From an uncultured Pelagibacteraceae bacterium (GTDB lineage Bacteria > Pseudomonadota > Alphaproteobacteria > Pelagibacterales > Pelagibacteraceae): a DNA stretch of 64,000 bases. Both the position numbers and the translations under genes were made by a program. Positions 54,315 through 64,000 of this stretch are shown here, piece by piece. The notes under the pieces are model-generated. The model was not told the DNA's origin. It did not search any database and was given only the letters and a program-made list of their open reading frames with translations. Numbering within the stretch: the stretch's first letter is position 1; the number at the start of each line of letters is the position of its first letter. Where the stretch lies: positions 62,001 through 126,000 of the forward strand of contig CACHEF010000004.1 of NCBI GenBank assembly GCA_902578775.1. Reading direction: 5' to 3'.

Positions 54315-56387
54315 TTATTCAGCAGCTTGTTTCATAGAAAGTTTAACTTTACCTCTATCGAAACCAATTACTTTAACTTTTACCTCGTCACCTTCTTTGA
54401 CAACATCAGTTACTTTAGCAACTCTTTTATCTGCTAGTTCTGAGATATGAACAAGTCCGTCTTGTTTTCCTAAAAAATTTACAAATGCACCAAATTCCAT
54501 AATCTTCATCACTTTACCTGAATAAATTTTGTTTAATTCAGCTTTGGCAGTAATGTCTTTAATCATTTGCATCGCAATGTTTCTAGACTCTTCATCTGGA
54601 GCAGCAACTGTTACCACACCTTCATCATTTACATCTACTTTTGCACCTGATTTTTCAACAATTTCTCTGATAGTTGCACCACCTTTTCCAATCACAGCAG
54701 CAATGTCTTTTTTATCTACATTAACTTGTTCCATTTTTGGAGTATGTTTTCCAACATCAGATCGTGAAGCTGATAATGCTTTATTCATTTCTCCCAAGAT
54801 ATGAATTCTTCCTTCTTTGGCTTGGCTTAATGCTTGCTCCATAATTTCAAATGTAATACCTGTAATTTTAATATCCATCTGAAGAGAAGTAATTCCATCT
54901 TTAGTTCCAGCAACTTTAAAGTCCATATCACCTAGATGATCTTCATCACCTAAAATATCTGATAGAACACTAAAATCATCGCCTTCTTTAATTAATCCCA
55001 TAGCAATACCTGCAACCGGCTCCTTAATCGGTACTCCTGCATCCATTAATGCTAAAGATGTTCCACAAACAGTAGCCATTGAGGAAGACCCGTTAGATTC
55101 GGTAATTTCTGAAACTACTCTAAAAGTATATGGAAATGCTTCTTTTGTTGGTAATGAGGAATTAATTGCTCTCCATGCTAATTTACCATGACCAATTTCT
55201 CTTCTACCTGTTCCAATTCTTCCTGTTTCTCCAACTGAAAAAGGAGGAAAATTATAGTGAAGCATAAATCGCTCTCTTTGAAGACCATTTAAACTTTCAA
55301 TTCTTTGTTCGTCATCAGACGTTCCTAAAGTTGCAACTACAATTGCTTGAGTTTCGCCTCTAGTAAACAATGCAGAACCATGAGTTCTAGGTAAAACACC
55401 AACTTCACAAGAAATAGGTCTTACATCGGATAAACCTCGACCATCAATTCTATTTTTGTTTTTTAGAATATCATTTCTTACAATAGATTTTTCAAGATTT
55501 TTTAACTGACTGTTAACATCAAGATCTGTGTAATTTTCATCTTCCTCATAAAGCTTTTTAGCTTTATCAGTAATCTCTGAAATCTGATTTGATCTATCTT
55601 GTTTATCTCTTGTTGCAAAAGCTTTCCTTAGATCTTCGGTAAAAGTTTCCTCAAGTTTTTTCTTAACTTCAGATAAATCTTTTTTCTCAACTGTCCACTC
55701 AGGTTTTCTACATTCTTTTGCAAGTTCCTCGATCATCTCGATTACTGGAACAAATCCCTCATGACCAAATTTAACTGCATTTAACATTTCTTCCTCTGTT
55801 AAACCACTTGTTTCAGACTCAACCATAAGCACAGCATCTTTTGTACCTGCTACTACTAAATCTAATTTTGATTTTTCCAATTCTTGCTTAGATGGATTTA
55901 AAACATATTTTCCATCAATAAAACCAACTCTAGAAGCTCCTACAGGGCCCATAAATGGCATTCCTGATATGGCTAATGCTGCTGAAGATGCAGTAATTGA
56001 TAAAATATCCGGCTCATTTTCTTTATCATATGAAATTACCGTTGGTAATAACTGTACTTCATTTTTAAATTCATCAGGAAACAAAGGTCTGATTGGTCTA
56101 TCAATTAATCTAGAGATTAATGTTTCGCTCTCAGTTGGTCTTGCTTCTCTTTTAAAATATCCACCTGGAATTTTTCCAGCTGCATAATATTTTTCTTGGT
56201 AATTTACAGATAATGGAAAGTAATCCATATCAGGATTTACTTTTTTTGCTCCCACTACCGTTGATAGTACGACTGTCTCTCCACATGTTGCGATTATTGC
56301 ACCGTCTGCCTGTCTTGCTACTTTACCTGTTTCTAAACTAATCTTCTTTCCTGCTACTTCTATTTCTTTCTTATATACTTTAAACAT
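54315..56387 (-). CDS. pnp: Polyribonucleotide nucleotidyltransferase (PNPase)
   Basis: Phosphorolytic 3'-5' exoribonuclease of mRNA turnover. The 690 residues have two RNase PH domains (for example [24 protein letters not shown]), the KH domain around [13 protein letters not shown] and an S1 domain ([20 protein letters not shown]). It is slightly shorter than the 711 of E. coli, mostly at the C-terminal end. It follows rpsO, with a purine-rich 57-nt leader in between. Confidence 0.97.
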   Translation of the reverse strand: MFKVYKKEIEVAGKKISLETGKVARQADGAIIATCGETVVLSTVVGAKKVNPDMDYFPLSVNYQEKYYAAGKIPGGYFKREARPTESETLISRLIDRPIRPLFPDEFKNEVQLLPTVISYDKENEPDILSITASSAALAISGMPFMGPVGASRVGFIDGKYVLNPSKQELEKSKLDLVVAGTKDAVLMVESETSGLTEEEMLNAVKFGHEGFVPVIEMIEELAKECRKPEWTVEKKDLSEVKKKLEETFTEDLRKAFATRDKQDRSNQISEITDKAKKLYEEDENYTDLDVNSQLKNLEKSIVRNDILKNKNRIDGRGLSDVRPISCEVGVLPRTHGSALFTRGETQAIVVATLGTSDDEQRIESLNGLQRERFMLHYNFPPFSVGETGRIGTGRREIGHGKLAWRAINSSLPTKEAFPYTFRVVSEITESNGSSSMATVCGTSLALMDAGVPIKEPVAGIAMGLIKEGDDFSVLSDILGDEDHLGDMDFKVAGTKDGITSLQMDIKITGITFEIMEQALSQAKEGRIHILGEMNKALSASRSDVGKHTPKMEQVNVDKKDIAAVIGKGGATIREIVEKSGAKVDVNDEGVVTVAAPDEESRNIAMQMIKDITAKAELNKIYSGKVMKIMEFGAFVNFLGKQDGLVHISELADKRVAKVTDVVKEGDEVKVKVIGFDRGKVKLSMKQAAE

Positions 56388-56444
56388 TTCATTTCCATTT
56401 CGTTTCGTTCGTTTCGTTCCATTCCGCTCTGTCCAACTTGATCT

Positions 56445-56693
56445 TTATTTTCTCAAATTCAATTTTAACAATACATTTTTGTAAGAATCCATTTTATTTT
56501 TTTTTAGATATTCTAACAATTTTTTTCGCCTATTTACCGCTTTTAACAATCCAACAGAAGAATGTTTATCTTTTTTGAATTGCTTAATATGCTTTGAAAG
56601 TGTATCTATTTTTTCAGTAAGCAATGCAATCTGGATCTCTGATGATCCTGTGTCCTTATCATGAATTGCTAACTCTTTCACCTTGCTGTTCAT
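56445..56693 (-). CDS. rpsO: 30S ribosomal protein S15
   Basis: Binds 16S rRNA as a primary assembly protein. The 82 residues contain DTGSSEIQIALLTEKIDTLSKH and the typical RRKKLLEYLKK helix; the usual length is 88-89, so the N-terminus is slightly trimmed. It lies 8 bp after rbfA and before pnp. The truB gene that usually separates rbfA from rpsO is absent. Confidence 0.96.
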   Translation of the reverse strand: MNSKVKELAIHDKDTGSSEIQIALLTEKIDTLSKHIKQFKKDKHSSVGLLKAVNRRKKLLEYLKKNKMDSYKNVLLKLNLRK

Positions 56694-56701
56694 TTTTTTT
56701 C

Positions 56702-57070
56702 CTATTTGTTTGTTTGTTTTATTAAGTTTTCTATTTTTTCTGCATACTCAAAAGATTCGTCTTTTCTAAAGAGTAACTTTGGTAAAAATTTCATAAACAC
56801 TTTTTTAGATAAAATTTTTCTTATTAAAAAAGAATGCTCTTTAAGTTGATTTATAATCTCATCAGCATTTTTTCCACCTAAAGGCATCACATATGCTTTA
56901 GCAATTTTTAAATCTTGACTCATTTTTACCTCAGTAATTGTTATTAAATTTGTCTCTAAATTTGGCACTTTTGCTTCATTTTTAATAAAAATCATACTTA
57001 AAGATTGTTTAATCATTTCACCAATTCTTAATTGCCTTTGTGAAACTGGTTTTCCAATTCTATCAGCCAT
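56702..57070 (-). CDS. rbfA: Ribosome-binding factor A
   Basis: Cold-responsive factor for maturation of the 16S rRNA 5' end. The 122 residues include SQRQLRIGEMIKQSLSMIF and the KH-type core ITEVKMSQDLKIAKAYVMPLGG. The ATG overlaps the infB stop by one base (TAATG). Confidence 0.94.
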   Translation of the reverse strand: MADRIGKPVSQRQLRIGEMIKQSLSMIFIKNEAKVPNLETNLITITEVKMSQDLKIAKAYVMPLGGKNADEIINQLKEHSFLIRKILSKKVFMKFLPKLLFRKDESFEYAEKIENLIKQTNK

Positions 57071-59289
57071 TATATTGTTCTCTCTTTTGAAATTATATTA
57101 AATGCTTCTATAGTGTCATCTTTTTGAAAATCCATATAATCTTTTATCGTAATTCCACACTCTTGACCATTGCTTACATTTTTCACCTGATTTTTTTCTC
57201 TAAATATAGAACCAATTTTTCCAGTATAGATAATTGCACCATCTCTTATTAATCTTACATCTGAAGTACTATTGATTTCTCCCTCTACAACCTTACATCC
57301 AGCAACTTTTCCAGCTCCAGAGACTTTGAATATTTCTAAAATTTGTGCTGTACCTGATATTGTTTCTTGAACATCAGGTGCTAACAAACCTGACATTCTT
57401 TGTTTAATATAATCTAGAACTTCATAGATAATATTATAAGAAGAAATCTTAATATTTTCACTTTCAGCTAGTTTTTTGGCTTCTTTACTTGGTTTAACAT
57501 TAAAAGCAATCAACACAGCATTTGATGCCTTAGCTAATGTCACATCTGTTTCAGTAACCATTCCAATATCTGCTAAAATTATTTTTGGTTTTACCTCTTC
57601 ATGTTTAATTTGACTTATTGCGTTTTTAATAGCCTCAGATGATCCATGAACGTCTGATTTAATAATTAAATTTAATTCCTCTGAGCGATTATCTGCGAAA
57701 GCAGACTCTTGTGTTGCAAACGACAATGGATTTTTTCCCTCTTTTGCCTCTTCAGCTCTATTTTCACTTAATGTTTTTGCCTTTTTTTCATTATCTAAAA
57801 CAATAAAATCATCACCAGCTTTTGCCGCGCCATTAATACCCAAAATTTCTACAGGCGTTGATGGAGGAGCTTCGTCTATATTTTTTCCTTTATCATTTAT
57901 AATTGCCCTTACCTTCCCCCACTTTAAACCACTAACAAAAAATTCTCCTTTTTTAAGTGTACCAGTTGTTACAATTATAGTTGCAACTGGTCCCCTGCCA
58001 ACATCAATTTTGGACTCCAAAACAATTCCTGTAGCTTTTGACTCAAAATCGGTTTTTAAATCTAAAATTTCAGCTTGGAGTAAAATTGCCTCGATCAACT
58101 TATCTAAATTTAATTTTGTTTTCGCAGAAATTTCAACCATTAATGTGTCACCAGATAAATCTTCTGCTATTAGTTCATATTCAAGTAATTGATTTTTTAT
58201 TTTTTGAGGATCTGCCTCAGGTAAATCACATTTGTTTATTGCAACTACAATAGGTACATTTGCTGCTTTTGCATGTTTAATAGACTCTACTGTTTGTGGT
58301 TTTACTCCGTCATCTGCTGCTACTACTAAAACTACAACATCTGTTAATTTAGATCCTCGTGCTCTCATTTCAGTGAAGGCTGCGTGGCCAGGTGTATCAA
58401 TGAAGGTCAATTTATTAGACTGATTTTCAATTTGGTAAGCACCAATATGTTGGGTTATTCCTCCAAACTCACCAGAAACGACATTAGCTTTTCTTAATAC
58501 ATCAAGGACTGAAGTCTTTCCATGGTCAACATGGCCCATTACAGTAACTATTGGAGGTCTATTTTTTAAATTCTCTACTCTAGTCGCTTTTATTTTTTGG
58601 ATTATTTCCTCAGCTTTTTCTTCACGAATAGGATTATGTCCAAATTCCTTAACTAAAAATTCTGCAGTATCCGCTGCCAAAGTTTGATTTATTGTGACTG
58701 TTACACCCATCCCAAAAAGATACTTAATTACATTACTAGACTGTTCAGCCATTCTGTTTGCAAGCTCTCTTACGGTAATAGCTTCTGGTATATTTATATC
58801 TCTTTTGATAGGTTTTAAATTTTCTTTATTCTCGTCTTTATTTAAGTTTTTCTGCTCTTTTTCCCTTGCTCTTCTAACAGATGCCAAGCTCCTTTCTCTT
58901 GCTTCGATCTCGTCACTTAAAGCTCTTGATACTGTCAATTTAGTTTCTCTTTTTTTTCCACCAAGTTTAGGTTTTTTACTATCATTATCTCCTTTAAGTC
59001 TTTTAGTCGCTCTTTGTTCAGCAAGCTTTCTTCTCTCAAAATCATTGGTTACAGGAGTTGTTTTGCCTGCGAAAAAAGGTTTTAAAGGTGCTCCACGGCT
59101 GAAAGATGAATTTGATTTTGATCTTGTATTATTTCCAGACGATTTAAAAGAACTTCCTTTTTTTACAAAATTACTTTTTGATTTTTCAATAACAGTTGAA
59201 TGTTTTCCTTTAATCTTGGCTATCTCAATATTTTTGAGTGATTTTTTGGCCGTACTTGAAATTGTTAATTTTGTTTTTTTGTTTTCCAT
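57070..59289 (-). CDS. infB: Translation initiation factor IF-2
   Basis: GTPase that brings initiator tRNA to the 30S subunit. The 739 residues have a lysine/serine-rich N-terminal region (about 1-160), the IF2N domain ([20 protein letters not shown]), G motifs [20 protein letters not shown] and NKCDLP, then the domain II and C-terminal initiator-tRNA-binding domains. It starts 10 bp after nusA, with no ylxR gene between. Confidence 0.97.
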   Translation of the reverse strand: MENKKTKLTISSTAKKSLKNIEIAKIKGKHSTVIEKSKSNFVKKGSSFKSSGNNTRSKSNSSFSRGAPLKPFFAGKTTPVTNDFERRKLAEQRATKRLKGDNDSKKPKLGGKKRETKLTVSRALSDEIEARERSLASVRRAREKEQKNLNKDENKENLKPIKRDINIPEAITVRELANRMAEQSSNVIKYLFGMGVTVTINQTLAADTAEFLVKEFGHNPIREEKAEEIIQKIKATRVENLKNRPPIVTVMGHVDHGKTSVLDVLRKANVVSGEFGGITQHIGAYQIENQSNKLTFIDTPGHAAFTEMRARGSKLTDVVVLVVAADDGVKPQTVESIKHAKAANVPIVVAINKCDLPEADPQKIKNQLLEYELIAEDLSGDTLMVEISAKTKLNLDKLIEAILLQAEILDLKTDFESKATGIVLESKIDVGRGPVATIIVTTGTLKKGEFFVSGLKWGKVRAIINDKGKNIDEAPPSTPVEILGINGAAKAGDDFIVLDNEKKAKTLSENRAEEAKEGKNPLSFATQESAFADNRSEELNLIIKSDVHGSSEAIKNAISQIKHEEVKPKIILADIGMVTETDVTLAKASNAVLIAFNVKPSKEAKKLAESENIKISSYNIIYEVLDYIKQRMSGLLAPDVQETISGTAQILEIFKVSGAGKVAGCKVVEGEINSTSDVRLIRDGAIIYTGKIGSIFREKNQVKNVSNGQECGITIKDYMDFQKDDTIEAFNIISKERTI

Positions 59290-59299
59290 AAGTCATTAC

Positions 59300-60853
59300 T
59301 CAATCTTTATAAACAATGTTTCTAGCCGACATAATTAATTCATCTGCCTCATCTTTTGATAGAGCAAAGTCCTCTAAGTATCCTTGGATTTTTACTCTCT
59401 CTCCTTTAACTACATCATACCCGCCTGTTAATTCGTCTGATGCTAAATCAGCAAAATCTTCTAATGTTAATATTTTCTGTTCACCTAAAGTTACCAACAT
59501 TCCGGGTGTTAAACCTTTTAAATTAATTAAAGCCTCTTCTAGACCAAGATCTTTAATTCTTTGAGAAATATCTTCTTGATCCTTTTCGTGAAATTCTTTT
59601 GCTCTCTCAATTAATGCTTTTGCAGTATCTTCTTCAATCCCCTCAATTTTTGTGAGATCCTCAGAATTACTATCTTTTATATCATCGATTGTTGAAAAAC
59701 CCTCTGCAACCAATAGTTGCCCTAATGTTTCATCTAATTCTAAGTTTTTAACAAAATTTTCAGTTTTTTCTTTAAACTCCAATTGTCTTCTCTCTGAGTC
59801 CTCAGCATCTGTCATTATATTAATTTCATAATTTAACAACTTTGTTGCTAATCTAACATTTTGACCTCTTCTACCAATTGCCTTACTTAAATTTTCTTCA
59901 CTAAGAATTACATCTAATTTTTTTCTTTGAACATCAACGTTTACTCTTTGAACCTCCGCAGGAGACAGTGCGTTTGAAACTAATATAGCTGGATCCTCAG
60001 ACCAGTTTACAATATCAACTTTTTCACCTTGTAGTTCATTTACTACTGCTTGCACTCTTGAGCCTCTCATACCAACGCAAGCTCCAACAGGGTCTAAAGA
60101 TGTATCTACTGCTTTAACACAAATTTTTGCCCTGCTTCCTGGATCTCTTGAAGAAGATTTTATTTCAATTAAGCCATCATAAATTTCTGGAACTTCCTGA
60201 ACAAATAATTTTTCCATAAATTTAGGATGTGCTCTCGATAAAAAAATTTGCTGACCTCTTGGTTCTCTTCTAACATCATAACAATATGCTTTGACTCTAT
60301 CTCCAGCTTTAATATTTTCTCTTGGAATCATTTCATTTTTTTGAATAATTGCCTCTGTTTTTCCGAGGTCTACAATAACATTTCCAAATTCCAATCTTTT
60401 AACAATACCACTTAAAATTGAGTCTTTCTTATCTATGAAGTCATTAAATTGTCTTTCTCTTTCCGCTTCTCTTACATTAGTGTTAATCACTTGTTTTGCC
60501 GTCTGAGCTGCAATTCTTCCAAAATCAAAAGATGGAAGAGGTTGTAATACTTCATCACCAATTTTTTTTTCTTTATTTGTTTCATTTAATGAAATTGCAT
60601 CTTCAAGTTTAATTTCTGTATTTGCATTTTCAGGATTTTCAGAAATTATTAACTTTCTAAAAAGCTCTATATCGCCATTTTCTCTGTTGATTAAAACTTT
60701 AATTTCATTGTCCTGACCAAATTTTGATTTTGCTGCTTTAGCAATACCTGTCTCCATTGAACTGATAATTAATTCTTTATCGATAGATTTTTCTAAAGCT
60801 ACCGCCTCTGCGATTCTCAACAATTCCAATTTATCTGCTCTTTTATTTAGCAT
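59300..60853 (-). CDS. nusA: Transcription termination/antitermination factor NusA
   Basis: RNA polymerase-associated factor controlling pausing, termination and antitermination. The track start at 60892 reads through a terminator hairpin; the family N-terminus MLNKRADKLELLRIAEAVALE begins at the ATG ending at 60853 (517 residues). Domains follow in order: NusA N-terminal (1-125), S1 (SGIVKRLEFGNVIVDLG), two KH domains (VGMRGSRVQAVVNELQGEK and IGRRGQNVRLATKLL) and a C-terminal HhH/acidic repeat pair (LDETLGQLLVAEGF, LEEALINLKGLTPG). A GGAG Shine-Dalgarno sits 11 bp before the ATG, immediately after the hairpin's T-run. Confidence 0.96.
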   Translation of the reverse strand: MLNKRADKLELLRIAEAVALEKSIDKELIISSMETGIAKAAKSKFGQDNEIKVLINRENGDIELFRKLIISENPENANTEIKLEDAISLNETNKEKKIGDEVLQPLPSFDFGRIAAQTAKQVINTNVREAERERQFNDFIDKKDSILSGIVKRLEFGNVIVDLGKTEAIIQKNEMIPRENIKAGDRVKAYCYDVRREPRGQQIFLSRAHPKFMEKLFVQEVPEIYDGLIEIKSSSRDPGSRAKICVKAVDTSLDPVGACVGMRGSRVQAVVNELQGEKVDIVNWSEDPAILVSNALSPAEVQRVNVDVQRKKLDVILSEENLSKAIGRRGQNVRLATKLLNYEINIMTDAEDSERRQLEFKEKTENFVKNLELDETLGQLLVAEGFSTIDDIKDSNSEDLTKIEGIEEDTAKALIERAKEFHEKDQEDISQRIKDLGLEEALINLKGLTPGMLVTLGEQKILTLEDFADLASDELTGGYDVVKGERVKIQGYLEDFALSKDEADELIMSARNIVYKD

Positions 60854-60868
60854 ATTTTTGTCTGCTCC

Positions 60869-60895
60869 AAAAAAAAATGGGCTAAAGCCCATTTT
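60869..60895 (-). terminator. Terminator/attenuator hairpin in the nusA leader
   Basis: AAAATGGGCT-TT-AGCCCATTTT on the minus strand, a perfect 10-bp stem (or 8 bp with a 4-nt loop), is followed by a run of nine Ts and then directly GGAG, the nusA Shine-Dalgarno. The nusA ATG is 16 bp beyond the T-run. The hairpin can end metK transcripts and must be passed by any transcript carrying nusA from upstream. Confidence 0.88.
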
Positions 60896-60917
60896 GTAAG
60901 TTCAATAATGTAAGAGG

Positions 60918-60945
60918 AATATATTAAAGTTTTTTTTTAATTCAA
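60918..60945 (-). promoter_or_regulatory. Putative nusA promoter upstream of the attenuator
   Basis: On the minus strand TTGAAT (60945-60940), a 16-bp spacer and TATATT (60923-60918) lie just after the metK stop. A transcript starting about 7 bp beyond the -10 would begin roughly 16 nt before the terminator stem, giving a very short leader. Match is moderate. Confidence 0.45.
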
Positions 60946-60951
60946 TAAAAA

Positions 60952-62121
60952 CTATTTTAAAAAAACGTTAATTTTATCAGTGTTTTCCCAAGAAAATGCT
61001 CCATCACTCTCTGGTGCTCTGCCAAAATGACCGTAAGCTGCTGTCTTTTCATATATTGGTTTATTTAGACTTAACATTTCTCTAATACCTCTTGGACTCA
61101 GGTCAAAATTTTCTTTTATCTTTTCAACAACAAATTTGTTTTTTTCTAAATTGTCATCAAATAAGTCAACATATATTGAAAGTGGTTTTGATACTCCTAT
61201 TGCGTATGCTAGTTGAATTAAACATTTGTCAGCAATTTTTGACGCAACAATGTTTTTTGCAATATATCTTGAAGCATAAGCGGCGGATCTATCAACTTTA
61301 GTTGGATCTTTTCCTGAAAATGCTCCACCACCATGAGGAGCTGCTCCGCCATAAGTATCTACAATAATTTTTCTACCAGTTAATCCACAATCTCCATCTG
61401 GTCCTCCTATAACAAAGTTTCCTGTAGGGTTTACATAAAACTCATCTTCATTAAATTCATTCAAAAAATTTTTAGGAATTGAATTTAGCATGTAAGGTCT
61501 TAGTAATTCTCTAACCTTAGATTGATTGATGTCAGCTGAGTGCTGTGAAGATATGACAACAGATTTTACTTTTTTTGGTTTTCCATTTTCATATTCAAAT
61601 GTGACTTGGCTTTTAGAGTCTGGTTCTATATTTTTTAATTTTCCTGATTTTCTATCTTTTGCCATTGATCTTAGTATTTTATGTGAGTAATAAATTGGAG
61701 CTGGCATAAATTCATCTGTCTCATTACATGCATATCCAAACATAATTCCTTGGTCTCCAGCGCCTTCATCTTTATTTCCTGAAGAGTCAACACCCATAGC
61801 AATGTCAGTTGATTGAGAATGTAAGTGGCTTTCTATTTTTGTTTCTTCTTTCCAGGTAAAGCCTTCTTGGTCATAACCAATATCTTTAATGCAGTTTCTA
61901 ACTTTTTGAATTAAATCATCCTTTTTAATTTCAGGACCTCTAACCTCACCTGCGAGAACAACTTTATTAGTTGTTGTTAATGTTTCACATGCAACTCGTG
62001 AATAAGGATCATTAGATAAATAGCTATCAACAACCATGTCAGAAATTCTATCTGAAACTTTGTCCGGATGGCCCTCTGAAACAGACTCACTTGTAAAAAG
62101 ATAATTTTTTAAATTACTCAT
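60952..62121 (-). CDS. metK: S-adenosylmethionine synthetase
   Basis: Makes SAM from methionine and ATP. The 389 residues show [34 protein letters not shown], the loop [21 protein letters not shown] and [19 protein letters not shown]. Its start overlaps the lnt stop by 8 bp, so no SAM riboswitch fits in front of it. It ends before the nusA promoter and terminator hairpin. Confidence 0.97.
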   Translation of the reverse strand: MSNLKNYLFTSESVSEGHPDKVSDRISDMVVDSYLSNDPYSRVACETLTTTNKVVLAGEVRGPEIKKDDLIQKVRNCIKDIGYDQEGFTWKEETKIESHLHSQSTDIAMGVDSSGNKDEGAGDQGIMFGYACNETDEFMPAPIYYSHKILRSMAKDRKSGKLKNIEPDSKSQVTFEYENGKPKKVKSVVISSQHSADINQSKVRELLRPYMLNSIPKNFLNEFNEDEFYVNPTGNFVIGGPDGDCGLTGRKIIVDTYGGAAPHGGGAFSGKDPTKVDRSAAYASRYIAKNIVASKIADKCLIQLAYAIGVSKPLSIYVDLFDDNLEKNKFVVEKIKENFDLSPRGIREMLSLNKPIYEKTAAYGHFGRAPESDGAFSWENTDKINVFLK

Positions 62122-63658
62122 TAGAAATTCTATTAAATGAAAATATCAAAAAAATATATAATAAAATTATAATTAAAAACATTTTATTCCCATATTTTGA
62201 AAATACAGTTTCAGTAAAAACTCTAGTCTCGTAAAAGTCTATATATCCTGTTTGACCAAATTCAATTTTCTTTTCAATAACACCAACAGGATTAATTATT
62301 GCCGTGATACCATTATTAGCAGATCTAATTAAATATTTTCCACTTTCAATTGATCTAAATACACCATGTATAAAATGTTGATGTGGTCCTATAGAATCTC
62401 CAAACCATCCATCCTCTGAGATATTTATTATAAAATCAAATTTAGAGTCATTAAATATGTTACCAGTATAAATTATCTCATAACAAATTAATGGTAATAT
62501 TTTCAAATTAAACCCGTTATTATCGATTGATAATATCTCTCTCTTTTTGCCACTACTAAAAGACTGATAATTATTAGTTAAAGATTTAAAACCTATTTTG
62601 CTCAAAACTTTTTCAAAAGGTAAAAATTCTCCAAAAGGAACAAGTTTCACTTTTTTGTAATCCCCAATAATGTTCAATCTATGATCATAAATAGATAATG
62701 TGTTATAATATTTATTTTTAAGCTTGTCTTTTTGAAAACTATTAATTCCAATTGCTAACAGATGATTTTGATTAAATTTTTTATTTAGCAATGTTTTGAG
62801 TTCTTTAATTTCATTTTGATTAATATTAGGAATTATTCCTTCAGGCCATAAAAATATGGTTTTAGCATCAAAATCAGGCTGACTTATATCAACTAACTCT
62901 TTTAATACTTTGACAGGGTCTGTATTTCCATAAAACCTTTCTAAATCAATATTCGAACTTACTGCTCTAATTATAAAATCATTATTAATAATTTCTGATG
63001 ACTGAAAATGTTTAATTTTAGAGGAACCAACTAAGTAAAGAGCAATTGGAGATAGTAAAAGAAAAATACTTACAAAAACCTCTAATTTATTTTTTCGCAA
63101 AATAAACATTGCTGGACTGGAGAAAAAGGAAATACAAAGTACGTTAAAACCATAAGTACCAGTTAAAGATAATATTTGCAATATTTCAAGATTTTCAGAA
63201 AAACTGTATGCTATCAGATTCCACGGAAAACCAGTTAAAATAGTTCCTCTAAGAAACTCCGTTAAACCAAATAAAAGTGAAAACAAAAACAAATTACTTA
63301 AAGGATTTTTTATTTTTATAAGAAAAAAACAATAAGTAACTAAACCATAAAAGAGTGCGAGAAATGAAGGTATTAGAATTAAAGCAAAAGGGATTAAAAA
63401 GTTGTAATTCTTATCAAATGTTAACGAAATAGTTATCCAGTATATGTTAGTAAAAAAAAACCCAAAACCATAAAAGTATCCATATAAAAAAGAATATTTT
63501 CTACTTGTAAATTTTTTTTTTTTTAAAAAGACATAAATAAAAAACAAACTAAAAGTGGCAAAATTAATAATTAGGTAATTATATGGTGGTAAACTTAGTG
63601 AAGTCAAAGCACCAAGAAGAATTAAAAATAAGAGCTCTAAAAAATTTTTTTTATTCAA
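62114..63658 (-). CDS. lnt: Apolipoprotein N-acyltransferase
   Basis: Membrane enzyme that adds the third acyl chain to lipoproteins, including an LptM-like one. The first 200 residues have six or so transmembrane segments. The nitrilase domain follows with the triad Glu in WPEGIIPN, Lys in [15 protein letters not shown] and Cys in [10 protein letters not shown], and ends with [17 protein letters not shown]. The 514 residues start at TTG (63658), one base after the ybeY stop. The ybeY-lnt-metK order is a known alphaproteobacterial neighbourhood (a corC-type gene and a regulator often lie between). Confidence 0.94.
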   Translation of the reverse strand: MNKKNFLELLFLILLGALTSLSLPPYNYLIINFATFSLFFIYVFLKKKKFTSRKYSFLYGYFYGFGFFFTNIYWITISLTFDKNYNFLIPFALILIPSFLALFYGLVTYCFFLIKIKNPLSNLFLFSLLFGLTEFLRGTILTGFPWNLIAYSFSENLEILQILSLTGTYGFNVLCISFFSSPAMFILRKNKLEVFVSIFLLLSPIALYLVGSSKIKHFQSSEIINNDFIIRAVSSNIDLERFYGNTDPVKVLKELVDISQPDFDAKTIFLWPEGIIPNINQNEIKELKTLLNKKFNQNHLLAIGINSFQKDKLKNKYYNTLSIYDHRLNIIGDYKKVKLVPFGEFLPFEKVLSKIGFKSLTNNYQSFSSGKKREILSIDNNGFNLKILPLICYEIIYTGNIFNDSKFDFIINISEDGWFGDSIGPHQHFIHGVFRSIESGKYLIRSANNGITAIINPVGVIEKKIEFGQTGYIDFYETRVFTETVFSKYGNKMFLIIILLYIFLIFSFNRISNE

Positions 63659-63659
63659 T

Positions 63660-64000
63660 TTATTTAAATTTTTTTACTACTGACTGATAAATATTTTGCT
63701 CTTCCTTTAGCATTTTCTTATAATCACGAAGCTTGATATGGTCAAAACTTAATAAATGTAAAAAACCATGAATAAATGTTTTAATCACCTTTTCTTTAAA
63801 TAAAATAATCTTTTGATTTTTAGGCTTATCCATGAAATTATAACTCATTATAATATCACCTAGATATGATCTATTCTTAATCTTTATTTTTCTCTCAAAT
63901 GGAAAAGATAAAATATCAGTTGCCTTATTTTTATTTCTGAATTTTTTATTCAATTTTTTAATACTTTTATTGTTTGATAATAATAATGTAAAAGATATTT
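63660..64000 (-). CDS. ybeY: Endoribonuclease YbeY, 3' part, runs off the window
   Basis: Zinc-dependent RNase for 16S rRNA 3' end maturation and ribosome quality control. The frame is open from the window edge; the track's TTG start at 63953 is internal. Readable family segments are NKKFRNKNKATDILSFPFE, LGDIIMSYNF and the zinc motif HGFLHLLSFDH (HxxxHxxxxxH). About 113 of roughly 150 residues are present. The stop is one base before the lnt start. Confidence 0.94.
   Translation of the reverse strand, partial: ISFTLLLSNNKSIKKLNKKFRNKNKATDILSFPFERKIKIKNRSYLGDIIMSYNFMDKPKNQKIILFKEKVIKTFIHGFLHLLSFDHIKLRDYKKMLKEEQNIYQSVVKKFK

Noticed and set aside
60854-60892. N-terminal extension MGFSPFFFGADKN of the NusA ORF
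   Set aside because: It is translated from the terminator hairpin and the SD region; NusA family members begin at the ATG ending at 60853.
60952-62200. SAM riboswitch before metK
   Set aside because: metK overlaps lnt by 8 bp, so there is no leader in which an aptamer could lie.

Overview
The window looks like chromosomal DNA of a streamlined marine alphaproteobacterium of the SAR11 (Pelagibacterales) type. The DNA is very AT-rich and lysine codons are mostly AAA. Spacers are often 0-30 bp, and many start and stop codons overlap. The gene content is alphaproteobacterial: Irr, CarD, a Suv3-like helicase, Coq7, a HIG1-domain protein, a UbiE-UbiB-CoaBC-Dut block and an Irr/FabA/FabB/FabI block. 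No rRNA, CRISPR array, insertion sequence, integrase or prophage is visible, and there is no gene-free stretch longer than about 300 bp. The assignment rests on gene content and composition, not on a database match.

Layout. 1-9360 (minus) is a translation block: a family 4 glycosyltransferase, thrS, infC, an unusual kinase-like gene, rpmI, rplT, pheS, pheT and the 5' part of lepA. 9403-17034 holds an ABHD10-like hydrolase, glutamate synthase (gltD-gltB) and uppP. 17042-24348 (minus) holds an FkbM methyltransferase, a DMT exporter, pyruvate dehydrogenase E2 and E1, and a thiolase; the E1 carries its own N-terminal lipoyl domain. 24422-29274 (plus) holds tRNA-Arg, a PaaI thioesterase and the Suv3 helicase-TerB-FdxA-CarD operon. 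29336-31453 (minus) holds a tiny very basic protein gene missed by the ORF track, an acyl-CoA synthetase and tRNA-Leu. 31515-38615 holds YqaA/DsbB/Coq7, an HNH nuclease, an esterase, HIG1, a TlpA-like thioredoxin, argH-lptM-lysA and an acyltransferase. 38612-42574 (minus) is mutM-rpsT-dnaA-dnaN. 42606-47703 (plus) is ubiE-ubiB-coaBC-dut-thiF-SH3. 47736-51645 (minus) holds a Cys-rich zinc ribbon, a DUF2061-like protein, a 2-oxoglutarate oxygenase, katG and irr. 51739-54239 is fabA-fabB-fabI. 54315-64000 (minus) is ybeY-lnt-metK-nusA-infB-rbfA-rpsO-pnp.

How the genes work together. Most units are housekeeping: translation and RNA turnover, unsaturated fatty-acid synthesis, nitrogen assimilation, ubiquinone synthesis and the pyruvate-to-acetyl-CoA step. 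The regulatory DNA is the more informative layer. Two nearly identical 17-bp Irr/PerR-like boxes lie at katG and irr. A terminator hairpin sits in the nusA leader just before the ribosome binding site. A Fur-like palindrome lies upstream of dnaA, and another Fur-like site precedes the small zinc-ribbon gene. The 27-codon basic gene has a perfect -35 element, a leader hairpin and a strong Shine-Dalgarno.

Several starts were moved relative to the ORF track (rpmI, gltB, gltD, carD, fadD, HIG1, tlpA, nusA). Five small genes absent from the track were added: lptM and the zinc ribbon with good confidence, the basic protein with good confidence, and two mini-ORFs with low confidence. The two edge genes (lepA, ybeY) are partial.
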